Of a DNA stretch of 64,000 nt, positions 53,493-64,000 are shown piece by piece; the stretch's first letter is position 1, and every line of letters starts with the position of its first letter. The DNA is taken from positions 101,946-165,945 of the forward strand of contig NW_006768817.1 of NCBI RefSeq assembly GCF_000204055.1. The letters are read 5' to 3'. The notes below the pieces were generated by a model. That model made no database searches and was not told where the DNA came from. It was given only the letters and a program-made list of their open reading frames with translations. The DNA comes from Melampsora larici-populina 98AG31. Its lineage: Eukaryota; Basidiomycota; Pucciniomycetes; Pucciniales; Melampsoraceae. The translations under genes were made by a program, and so were the position numbers.

Positions 53493-56366
53493 TACATAGG
53501 CACATTCACATTCCGATTTGATTCAGTTCGAAAGACACTAAGACTTCAAAGCCAGAATTCCATCTCAGCCAAAAAGAATTTTCTTTTGGAAAGAGATGTC
53601 AAGTGTCTTGATTTGTGGATCGCATTGCTATTTCAAAATGTGAGTGACCGAAAGCTATGGCATTTTGCTCAAATCCATCCAGAGCTCTGGGTTGACGTGT
53701 CTTTTTTGGACCTCTTTCATAGCGAATGGCCTTGGATGAGAGGGAAGAAGTTTGGGGCATCTCGAAGAAGCGGACAAAAGTGAAGGACTTTATCTAGATG
53801 GCAGATGGGCTCAAGTCAGCCTTTTCAATCACATCAACTCAACTCGTAATTCCCAGAGTTTAACGATGGCGGTTTATATCTTGTAGCAATATACAAATCT
53901 ATTCGTCTGACTTCAAAGCAAACCAAGACATATCACTGCCTTGTGTAGATTGGTTTCCATGGACAAAATTGATGCCGTCCTTCGAACTGTCATGTTCATT
54001 CTCTATGGCAATCGGTACAAGAATCAAGAAAAGCACTTGCTATCAACCATGTTTCAGGTCTATCTTTGATTACTGATACAATCTCTGACTGAATGAATCA
54101 ATATGTTGGATAACTGATGTTTCCTCTCTATCAACTTGGTTGGGTTTGAGTGAAGGCTTCTTGAGGTAAATTCCCATCATCTGATCAAGATTTTAGTTTG
54201 GATGACCAACTGAGCCGAAAAGTGCTGATATTGTACCGGAGTTCATCAACAATTGGTACACTGCAGTCAAGACCAAGTGGTTACGATGTGAGTTCAAACT
54301 TGACTTCTTGAATCGGGTTTCTAAAAACACACTCATTCTTTTTGTTTCATCCTCGAAAGCTTCAGTGTTTTGGTTAGAAGTAAGGTGATCCTAGCATAGA
54401 CAGTATTGCTGATAGGTTAGCAATCCACAGTATGTACAAGCAATGCTGAACTGCTTTGAGGTCTGTTTGGCCTAGGGATCAACTTCGCGGGAGTCTGGAT
54501 CTGGTTTCCAACATCAAAACCTCTAGAAGTCAAATGACAACTAACTGATCTTTCAAATTGTCTAGATCAATCTCGTGCGATGAGCTCAAAAGTGTCCAAC
54601 ATTATCAAGTTTAAACTGAATCGAATCTAACTAATAATCACCACTTGAGTGACATCAACTTCAGTTTTCTGTTTTGAAAGGAGGAATATCTAATTGTAAG
54701 TTGATCAAAAATGAATAAACATGGCCATCGCATCTGGAATGGGATCAAGAAGTAATGAAACCATTGGAGTCAAACCCATCGAGTGGTGAACATCGGTTCT
54801 TTCGATCGAGTGGTGAACATTGGTTCTTTTGATCAAATTTCAATTGATTAGATTATCAATCAAGATATCCAAAGTCAAAGAGTGATGCATGGTTTAGATA
54901 ATCAAGGACCTGAATCTGATTTAAAGATATTCAAAACTCTGGAGAATGATGATTTGAAAAGAGTTAAAGAATCTTATTGGTGCGCTAAATCAATATTGAT
55001 TATCATCACAGATTTGATATGTGAAGTGTGTTTTGAGTTTTCTAGGATTGATTTCAGTAGGAGCAAGAACAAGAGGGTATCTTAATCAGCCTCGATGAGC
55101 ACCTGAATCAATCTCAAAATTTGATGAACACTTGATGGATTCAATATCATTGTCTATTGATTTGAGAACTTCTCAAGCATTTATAATGTCATACCGTCAA
55201 TCCATCCAATCTAATATATTATCATTGGTCAATAAACTTTATTATTTCATTCAAGGTTGGTTATCATTCATCAATCTTGAGACATTGTTACCAAAACCTG
55301 TCTTCTCTCCGTTGATGTCATAGGACTCTCAATCCTCATAAGCGCTCCTATTCAAAACGTAAATTCAATAACAATATAATTGCTGCGTGGGAGAGTCCCT
55401 TACTTTGGTTCTTATGTTTCCACAAATATAGTTGAATCCAGATCAACCTATTGAGTTTCATAAAGAGTCTCCAATTGGTCTTTACATTTGTTGACAATGC
55501 TCAATATCTCAGATCTAAAACTCAACCACCTCATAATATTGAGGGTCTTTTGCAATTTGCCAAAATTCTGTCCAACAGGAGATACTCATTCTTCATCTCC
55601 AAATCCTCATCTCAATCAACTTGCAAAAGTTTACACAGATTATTTATCTTTCTTTCAAATCAGTTTAAAAAAACACTGATCACGTTTCTCTGGTTCTGTC
55701 TATGTCAAGTCCACAAATAATAATAACCCTGATATTATTCAATCTGCAAACACATCAAGCAGATTCTATGACATGCACTCACATAATCATAATATGTCAA
55801 TCTTGACACATCTATCCAACTCTGAGTTTGAATTTGGATTTGACTGTCTTTTCTTTCATAGGTATGTGAATTCTGACATACATCTTCATGCTTTATTTTC
55901 ATCAGCACAATGTCATTATCAGAATCACACTTATCCTGCTGCTTGTAATGATGTTGAGAGTATTTGTTTTTCTCTTTAAATGTTAAATCACAGCCAGTAT
56001 TCTCTATAGGCACTAAAAAATTTACAAGACCAGCAAGGCTATCATCAGACCAAACAATTTTGGGCAGATCAACTTTTTGATCAAATTAAATCAAGATGTT
56101 TGTTCAAAATACATTTGATGATCTTTTTCATACTACTTCTTCACTTAAAGCTAGATTAGGAATTGGTACTGGATCAGACCATTTGGATGATTTGATTGCA
56201 AGTTTGATTTAAGTGGATTCATTCAACTGATTCATTATGTGTACACCAACAGACCAACACAGAAATTGGTCCATTCTCACTGAATACATATATGTCTGGA
56301 TAATTTCAGAATGCAATTATGATTTTCAATTCAATTGATTATTCTTTGAAATTTTGCAGTTCATTA
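53493..56366. other. AT-rich repeat debris, no gene assigned
   Basis: Short open plus frames (53430-53783, 54882-55085, 55451-55720, 55773-55979) have protein-like stretches but many intervening stops and no motif I can place. The density of broken frames suggests decayed transposon coding DNA. Confidence 0.35.
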
Positions 56367-56525
56367 GGGGTTCTCAAAGTTGGCCGGTTTCAAGAAAACC
56401 CAGTTGACCCGGTTGCTTTTTGGCAGTAACCTTGTGTATTGAGTTGACATTTTTCGACAGATCACAGCCAAAAAGTGAACTGGGTCAACCGGGTTTTTAC
56501 AAAACGGGTCTACTTTGAGAACCCC
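56367..56525. mobile_element. 159-bp MITE with TA target duplication
   Basis: Terminal inverted repeats begin GGGGTTCTCAAAGT and stay similar for ~60 bp with mismatches (both arms contain CGGTTGACCCAG-like or CCCAGTTGACCCGGTT-like blocks and CTTTTTGGC). The element is flanked by TA at 56365-56366 and 56526-56527. Small size, long inverted arms and TA duplication fit a miniature inverted-repeat element of Tc1/mariner type. It has no coding capacity. Confidence 0.75.
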
Positions 56526-58489
56526 TATTGTTGATTTCTGCATATACATCTCATCAGTCTTTTTCATAACCAATGCTCATGCTCTTTGGGATTCTGATGA
56601 TCTGTTAAGTTTTTAGATTGGTTGCAATGTTTTGATCACCACTTCAATCATGATACCCTTCTATTACAGATGATTAGGAGACACCCTTCTGCATTATCAT
56701 TACAAAGGCACTAGATAGAGGAAAGGATCATGATACCTGACAAGATTCAGGATATTTAAGCCAATTGCATTCCCCAATTAAAAATTCAATTGGAATCATC
56801 TGACGACCCATGAAAGTTTTGTATGTCCTTGGCTAATCTTGGGATTGTTGAAAAGCTCAATTCTCCACTTGGGTTGATCAAGTTGAGAATCACCTGGAAA
56901 ACTTTCATTACAATCGGATCCTGTCAGTAGAGTCGGTCTTCATGCCACATCTGTGTTTGGATGACAGGAATATGAAAGTACTTGGTGGAATTTCTAATTC
57001 AGTCACATGTACAGGTTTTCCTTCTCTCTTGATAATTATTAATTAAGCTTCAAGATACTGACTGCACTTTCTCTCACTTTGTAAGTGTTGTATTGTCCAA
57101 ATATATTTGCGCATCTCACCGTGTATCTCAATTTTGTGACTTCTCTGTTGCAAACAAATTTTGCCAGGTTGAGGTCACCAAGGGTGATTCCCAAACCTAA
57201 AGTTAGTAAATATGTATCATGGTGTACAATTCCCGGTAGAAAGTCAATGTGCACACACAAAGGGATTTGAAAAAACAAGCAAGGAAAGGTTTCTGTAGTT
57301 TTGTTGGATTTAAGTGACAAGCTCAGCACCCCTTTGTTGACCTTGCTTTCTGAGCACCTAGACAAAGGGAGTGGGTCTTTGGATGCAAAGACCTCCTCAA
57401 AGCATCTAGCATCCCTTTATGAAATGTTTTTGGTGTGTTGACGTGCTACCAGGAAACTTACACAGTGTATGTGTATGAAATTTTAGTTTTGTCATGCTTT
57501 TGGGATTATGATCTATTGTAATGTGTTTGGGTTATACATGGAATGGCGGCGTCAGCCGCTAAAGCGGCGCCCACCGCTAAGTTGCTAGTAAGATGTAACA
57601 CCAAAAACCTTAACTTCACAACTCACACTGCAAAAATAATGTGTTTTTCCATGGCAAAAAATGATTGATTCTAGCATTTAAAATGCCTTGCTTGATATTG
57701 GCCCAAAAAATCTGAATAAATCTGGTAAGGCAAAATGTGCTATTTTCTTCCAGTTGGGAGATTTTGGTCATTGTAAAAAAAATCTAGCACTCAGTTTGGT
57801 GATGTTCAAAATTTTTGTGGAACAACACATAAATATGCAGCACCAAAGCACTAAATTCACCCTTCAATATTGAGAAGAAAAATCTGAAAAAAAAATTACG
57901 AGTCGAGGACAATATCTCCTTTGTTGAACGTTTTTTTCAGAATTTTTCTGGCTCAGTATGCAAGTCATCACATGTGTGTAATTTTAGGTACTTAAACGCT
58001 ACTGCCATATGTACAAGGCTCCAAAACCACCCAAAAAAAATTTGCAGCACAACAAAGGATGCAAGATCTTCTGTACATGGTTTGGAGACAGTGTGTGGAA
58101 TTTTGATGCCCCTGTGAACCAAAATGCATTTAAACTTTATTTGGCAGACTTTCAATGTTCTAACCTGCATGTATCCAAGACAAAGGCATCAAAAAATCCA
58201 AAAAAAACACCACACATCACAAAGGGGATTTCTGATCTCTCCTGATTTTTCTGCATTTCTTGGACTTCTTTGAGAGGGAAAAAGCTGGTAAAAACATCAA
58301 AAATTGCTTGCTGGGTTCATGCTGAGTATGAGGCTTTAAGCAACCTCAAAAAAATGTTGCAGGACAAAGAGCGTTGTATCTCTCTCCAGATCTTTTTCCA
58401 AGCGTTTTGGGCCATAACTGCGCCCACAATTCCAGGTACAATTTTTTGTCAATCATTTTTTGCTAGGGAGAAACACATTATTTTCACAG
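56526..58489. other. Non-coding repeat-like DNA
   Basis: No gene is supported. 57545-57590 is a short GC-rich block (GGCGGCGTCAGCCGCTAAAG). 57600-58490 is rich in A-runs and in loosely repeated words such as TTGCAGCACAA and GCAGCACCAAAG, suggesting old repeat DNA. Confidence 0.4.
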
Positions 58490-59223
58490 TGTCAATATCT
58501 TACTCATCACTCATCATAATTAGGTAATATGGCTGTGATAAATGATCAGTATCACAAGGGCTACAAGATGCACTATAGTAATCCAAAATTGGACCCCATC
58601 TGAAAAACTTTGTAATCTCAAAAATTGGTTTGCAGCTAGTTTACAAGAAAAAAATTACCTGTATTCATCATAAGAAGTGCTGTACATTAAATCATTGCAT
58701 CATTGATCACTTTTGGCTGTGAAAGTTACATCATACCTTAGTAACAAGATCATTACATTGCGTCATCATATGGTTTTTAGGGTTCTTTAGGCGTATTTGG
58801 CTGGTTTTTGAGGCTGTTGACTGTTGTAGAGGTTGTTACATGTGGATATAAGTACTCCTTGATGAAATTGGGATTTTTGTTCCCATTTCTGCATCTCATA
58901 TACCTTTGTTGTAGTGTTATAAATCATCATTTATTTACTATATTTGTACTAATATGCCTTAAATCCACCCGTTCAAAGCAAGGAGAAACTTATTTACGTG
59001 TGTTAAAGACTATAAGTCTCTTTGGGAATAATACTTACAACAGTATTGAGATATTTCTCTGGTGCCTTTTATCTATTTCTCTGTTATCACAAAGTGGTCA
59101 GCAAGTGCCCTTGTGCTGGTTTCTTTGAAGAAGGAAGTCTTTAGGCAACTTCTACTATATTACACGTAGTAGATTATCCCTTCTTAGGTGTTGTAAAGCT
59201 CTTGTTGAGCTTTAAATACTACA
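58490..59223 (-). repeat. LTR-like repeat, copy B (inverted relative to copy A)
   Basis: 734 bp matching copy A (384-2160 without its insertion) on the opposite strand. Reading the minus strand it begins TGTAGTATTTAAAGCTC and ends TAAGATATTGACA, a TG...CA termini pair. No duplication of flanking DNA with copy A is seen, so the two are independent insertions and not the ends of one element. It lacks the Mutator-type insertion and so shows the pre-insertion site. Confidence 0.65.
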
Positions 59224-59724
59224 ACGGCTACAAGTGATTATAGTTTAACTTCAGATTTATTGGATTCCATCCAATCATTACCTACTCCTTCATTACAATT
59301 TCATTTTGAATTTCAACCATATCAATCTCCTTATTAGCAATCTCAATCTCAATGGATTAAATAAACACATCAAAAATGATATTCTCATACTAATTTATCA
59401 AAATTCATTACAAAACCATCACATCAACATTCTCAATCTCAATGAGCCAAATCGAGTACATCACCACATCAAGAATGATATCTTCAATCTAACAAATCAA
59501 GTACCACAACACATCCATATCTAGACGATCTACTTGTTCATACATAAGCATCGAACTTCATCTCCTACTTCACCCCCTAATCCGATTGTTTTACTTTGGA
59601 ATTGGATCCATAGACCAATCAATTTACCCAAACCAGGTCAATCTCATTCACTCAAACTAGTAAGTGTAAATATCCGCTTCTTTAATCTCTATAACTCATA
59701 CTAAATACTTTGAAGAACTGGAAC
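59224..59724. other. AT-rich spacer, no gene seen
   Basis: Contains short near-repeats (ATCAACATTCTCAATCTCAA and ATCTCAATCTCAATGG types) but no supported gene. Confidence 0.4.
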
Positions 59725-59734
59725 GCTAGTTAGT

Positions 59735-59972
59735 AGCAACGCGCAAACCCCGCCATTGTAAACTGGGGAAGCGCAGCGGAAGCGCAGCGGTGGCGCAGGG
59801 GTCCCGCCACACACCCAGTCCCCTGGAGGCGCACTGCGGTGAAACTGTGCCAAGGCCCAGTTTTTACAGGGGTCCAACCCGCCGCTGCCTCATTGACGGG
59901 ACCCCAGCAGGAACCCTGGGTCCCAGTTGGGGTATGCATATGTACTGTACACTATACATACTGTATACCCCA
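59735..59972. repeat. GC-rich island with a terminal hairpin
   Basis: Sharply GC-rich against its surroundings, with GAAGCGCAGCGGAAGCGCAG and several copies of AACTGGG or CCCAGT in both orientations. It ends in an imperfect inverted repeat, GGGGTATGCATATG against CATACTGTATACCCC (59930-59972). It could be a short non-autonomous element; ends and target duplication are not resolved. Confidence 0.4.
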
Positions 59973-60292
59973 ACCAGCGTCATCCCTTATCCCTTGTTGG
60001 ACAATTCATCTTGCACCATTTCAGCCACCACCCTTCAGCCACCACCCAAATCAACCATCTCAATTCTCTTTTAGGAAAGATATTCGATTGGCCAATGCAG
60101 GATGACGACCGTGAGTGAGATTTAATCAAGTTTTCACAAAAGCAAACTCACTAACCTTGATCAACTTCTTTCCTTCCATAGTCCAACTTGTTTCCCACCT
60201 TTCTGGACTTTTACTACCCCTTTCCTATCAATATCTTTGACCGTTCTATCTCTTCATATTTCCTCAAATCAACAAAATCATCAATCATCATC

Positions 60293-63243
60293 ATGAATTT
60301 GGGTTCTACTCTTCCAGTTCCATCATCCACCCCTGCTCGCTCACTACGAATATGATCTCCGCAACAACAACGATTTTCTCCTGGTTTTGTCCTGACTGGT
60401 TCCCATTCTTGACGTAGGATCACCAGAGACTCTATTACTGGAACCCCTTCACCTCATCCAACCCCGACACCTAGCCCTACAAACGACTCGACTGTTTCCA
60501 GTAGACCAGTCTCTCAGAAAAGACCTCGTGATCAGATTCATAGTAGTACTGACAGTACCAATCAGAATGTCAGTAAGAAACACAAGCGTGCTCCTAAGAA
60601 AGCAGTAAGTCCTTATTCCCTTTAAGGTCATTCATTACTCAATGAGTCTTATTATCTCCTTGCTGACTTACTTCTATTTGACTGGGACTTTCTAGGTGGC
60701 TCGAGTACAAGACATCCCTGATGTGATCAATATCAAACAGGAATCTTCTGGAGAAGACGAGAGTGAGAAACGGCCAGGCAAAAAGGGAGATGTTGTTGAG
60801 CTTCTCAAGTACTTCCCAAAACACAAAGGTAACGAGGTACGTTTTCATTGTACTGTTTGTTTCATGAACCTTTTCACTTAACGACTAACATCAAAATGGT
60901 ATGCATAGACAGGACCCTTCAAACACCACTATCTGTGCAACTGGTGTGGTGAATACTACACCCGCGGCATCAAATCCAACGACAACCTTTACGCCTATTG
61001 AGATGTCGATAAGGCTCATCAACCATACTCTGGCCGCGAGAATGCCATCAAATCTGGTATGATCCTTCCTCCTACTTATCAACAAATCCAAAAGGCAAAC
61101 AAGACGAAGACATCAAGCGGAAGGGTCATGCAATCTTTCCTCAACCAAACAACTTTCACCATCAAGATGCTCAACATAATCCTCGTCATTTGGGTACTAC
61201 GACATGCTCTTGCATGGCGTAGATTTTCTGACGTCATGCTCCGAAGTGCGTTCAAGCTGGCTAATCCATCAGCAGACATGAGATCACCCAAGTGGGCCTC
61301 CCAAACTGCAAAAAAGTTCTATAAGTCTCTTCACTTCAAGGTATTACATGATTTAAAGGTCAGCTTCTCGTCTTTTTTTTGTATTTTCCATTCAGTCCTC
61401 ATCGATTTGGCTAACTTTGTCTTTTATAGGCCAACTCCAGTCGCATATGGTTGGTCCATGACGTATGGACTACGAGAGGTAACCAATATGTGTTCATTGC
61501 ATTGATTGTGTGTTACATTAACTCAGATTTTAAGTACTGCAAATCATTATTGACCCTCAAGATGGTATCTTGGAACCACTACGGAACTCTTTTGGTGTGT
61601 CCTGTCGCACAATATCTCATTTGACACAATCTACACGAAAAGATAAGTACAGTTCTTATTCATCTTTACACTTCTATGTTGATGATGTAGCTAATCATAT
61701 TGCTCATAATTATGTTCTAGGTCAGACGACTGACTCTGGGTCTAATAACTTGACAATGGCTTCGGAGATGGAGAGTATGTTTTTGGCAGCTGACCGGCCT
61801 GTTCATTGGGACAGCAGCCAAATGCACGCTAGGTGCTATTGCCATAAGTTGGCTTTGGTATTTAAATCAGGGTTGAAGGCACTCTTGATTCAATCTGGCC
61901 ATTCGAAGCCAACTACCGATCCGAATGTGGCCATTCCTGTTCCTACTTTCCAGCTTAACGACGGAGAAGACGAAGTTGACATCAAATCCGATTACAAAGA
62001 TGAAAATTACATCTCAGATGAAAGTATTCCAGAACCTAAAGACAATGATGATGATATCTCTTTGGCTGTTGCAGATGTCACTGCCAAGCATGCAGGTAAC
62101 ATCTTTGCTTCAGCAATTCAAAAAGTAAGTCTTGATTCTGTTTTATTCCCTACCGTACTATTTACCCTTATTGACTGATTTCATTAGGTTAACATGGTCA
62201 GCAAGAAGATAGCGGGTTCTCACTCGCGTCGCCAAGAGTTCAGAGGTCTATGTAAGCAAGGAAATTTGGACCACCAGATCCCTATTGCCGGTTATGTAAT
62301 CCGCTGGAACGTCATTTATGACTCTCGCACATGCATGTGCGCTGCACAAGATGTGAGTGGTACTCTCTTATATACTTACATTATCTACCTACATACATAC
62401 ACAGCTAATATGTTGTTTAATCGTCTGGACAGGTTGTCAACAAGATGCTATCTGCTGATCAAAAGAAGACCCAGTTTTTCAAGGGGATGCTCATTCATGC
62501 TGATGAATGGAAGGCAATTGAGGCCCTCAACAAAATATTAGAGGTTTGTCCTCTCTCTATCGGAGATTATAACTTACAAGCCCCGAATTGACTTCGCTAT
62601 TTGTTGCTACCATAGATATTCTCCATTGGCACCAAACGAATGGAGGGTGACTTCCCCTTGGGTGCAATGGTTCTGGTCAAATATAATCGAATTAAGACCG
62701 CCCTCACCGAAGCTTGCACAAAAACTACAATGGTACCCCTCAAAGATATGATAGATGTTATGTTAAACCAATTACAGCTTTACCTAGATGAGGCCCTTGG
62801 ATGCAAGGCGTTAATCATTGCAACTACCTTGCATCCTCGATATTGGCTCGCTTTTTTCCTTAAGGTTTCTCCGGAGCATGAAGATCTTGCCAAGACTTTC
62901 CTTACCAACGCATTTGCTTTGGAATTGGAGACTGCCAAATCCCAACTCCAATCATCACAACCTGTTACTCCGGAAGTACCAACTGTTGAAGACGACAACG
63001 ACTTCAACGAATTTACTAATTCAAATCCTGTGCAAACGGCCCGAGAAGAAGAACTCGAATCTTACTTAGCAGGTCACCGCGAATTTGACAAGACCAAGAC
63101 TGCGCTAGATTGGTGGGCTGTGAGTATTTGCCCTATCTTCACAAATTATTATTATTCTGTTCTGACTAACTTACTTTAATGTGATTCTTAGGCGAATGAA
63201 GCGGTATTCCCAGTACTTGCCAATTCACCTCGTGTACACTAGA
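60293..63243 (+). pseudogene. hAT-superfamily transposase with BED finger, disabled
   Basis: Exons joined by GT-AG introns follow hAT order. A Ser/Pro-rich leader (~60430-60600) is followed by VARVQDIPDVINIKQE (60695 on). After the intron at ~60838-60908 comes the BED finger, FKHHYLCNWCGEYYTRGIKS, where the expected His is replaced by Tyr and followed at once by TGA (Y-A-Y-stop). Then IWLVHDVWTTRGNQYVFIAL (~61440), TTDSGSNNLTMASEME (~61730), MHARCYCHKLALVFKSGLKA (~61830), RWNVIYDSR (~62305), IATTLHPRYWLAFF (~62820) and the dimerisation segment LESYLAGHREFDKTK, ALDWWA-ANEAVFPVL (63057-63225). The protein stops at ~63243 before the usual C-terminal ERVFS-type end. The catalytic Asp-bearing motifs remain but the stop and truncation argue that it is inactive. 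Nothing convincing marks its inverted termini. The leader is also stop-interrupted near 60356. Confidence 0.8.
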
Positions 63244-63510
63244 AACTTGGACCTGTACCAAGGAAAACGTGTAACGCATCCTCGGCACGTACCCGTGTCA
63301 TTGCGCCAGATGTGTTGAAGATGCCTCAGATGCCTCTGAAGGCATCCTCACAACACGTCAAGTCTTCAACTATTGTATGTAAAGTCAACCAGCTCCTTCC
63401 ATTCTCCAACCACACTACATCAGCACATGAAGGCCAGCTTCAAGATAACCAAAAATCCCGCATTATCACTCGTTCAAATTTCAATTTTTGCTACTGGCCT
63501 ACCCACGTGT

Positions 63511-63890
63511 GTACACACAATGTTCACAAGGGGCACAGTGTGTACACAGTTGAACCCAGTGTACGTAGGCAAAAATACCAACCAATGTCACAGTGTGTAC
63601 ACACAGGCTTATCCACATGTGTACACACATTCAAAATGCATACACACAACCATGAACACAAAGTTATGCATCACTGTGGTCATTCGTACACTTATGTGTA
63701 TACACACCGGTGTACTTGGTATACACAAGTATAAACACCAACATATGAACCGGTAAACCCAAGTATTTACCAGTCTACACACATGCTTGAACCGTGTACA
63801 CACATGTGTATACACATGGGTATACACACCACAATAGACACAAACCCACATGGCCCGGTGGCTAACGTACACATGTACACATGTACACTC
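63511..63890. repeat. Cluster of GTGTACAC/GTATACAC palindromes
   Basis: At least eight GTACAC-containing words (several as the palindrome TGTGTACACA or GTGTACAC) and about four GTATACAC words in ~380 bp. They end in three adjacent GTACACAT units (63867-63889). Spacing is irregular, unlike a simple microsatellite. Open frames on both strands across it come from the low complexity. Confidence 0.7.
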
Positions 63891-64000
63891 AAGCTACGCA
63901 AGCTACTTACCTTATATGTAAACTCACCGGGCCTTGCTATGTACCCCAACCCCATGATCACGTGTATACAACTTCAACCACAAGTTGCACGGATGACTAC

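Noticed and set aside
53493..58489. Helitron or other named transposon coding region
   Set aside because: Translated fragments were examined for Rep, helicase and DDE motifs and none could be recognised.
1..64000. tRNA and rRNA genes
   Set aside because: No cloverleaf with A- and B-box-like words or rRNA segment was noticed on either strand by eye; a covariance-model scan would be needed to exclude them.

Overview
The window reads as nuclear DNA of a rust fungus (Pucciniales, basidiomycete). The genes have many short GT-AG introns, the intergenic DNA is AT-rich and full of transposon remnants, and the recognisable proteins fit such a genome: a BED-finger hAT transposase, a Tnp2/Plavaka-like CACTA transposase, a tyrosine-recombinase fragment, a fungal TET/JBP-type dioxygenase and a NUP2/NUP50 nucleoporin. 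The assignment to rusts is inference; no rRNA, tRNA or mitochondrial marker is present to confirm it.

Layout. 0.4-8 kb is a nest of mobile DNA: an LTR-like repeat (384-2160) split by a 961-bp Mutator-type non-autonomous element with a 9-bp target duplication, then two ~740-bp inverted arms (2241-2978 and 7240-7978) enclosing a broken hAT gene. 8-11 kb holds short tandem repeats around a repeat-protein gene (9853-10569). 11.4-27.4 kb is almost entirely minus strand: a multi-exon Tnp2-like transposase, a gene of unknown function, a tyrosine-recombinase remnant, and two paralogous unknown genes (18063-20415 and 21713-25929). The second of these is flanked on both sides by clusters of perfect or near-perfect palindromes. 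27.6-30.4 kb contains the one clear host gene, NUP2/NUP50, with a decayed RAD10/ERCC1-like helix-hairpin-helix fragment head-to-head with it.

31-52 kb is the most unusual part. It carries lineage-specific, mostly disordered proteins split into many exons. Gene A (31450-33740) and gene B (40865-42096) share a C-terminal Cys-x-Cys domain. Gene D (43044-44265, minus) and gene C (44687-51922, plus) are divergent neighbours that share a different C-terminal domain. In A, B and most of C every intron is phase 1, so internal exons are symmetric modules. One module in C is present three times, and a zinc-knuckle gene nearby (38413-39338) has a duplicated exon that its in-frame model reads in two different frames. 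A TET/JBP-like Fe(II)/2-oxoglutarate dioxygenase (35984-37261) and a small coiled-coil, tail-anchored protein (34980-35463) lie among them. 52-64 kb returns to transposon debris: a 159-bp MITE, an inverted second copy of the 0.4-kb LTR-like repeat, a GC-rich repeat island, a broken hAT transposase gene and a cluster of GTGTACAC-type palindromes.

Exon structures were assembled by hand from splice signals and frame closure. Several (NUP2, A, B, the zinc-knuckle gene, the coiled-coil gene, the TET gene) close cleanly; the large genes at 11-26 kb and gene C have unresolved junctions.
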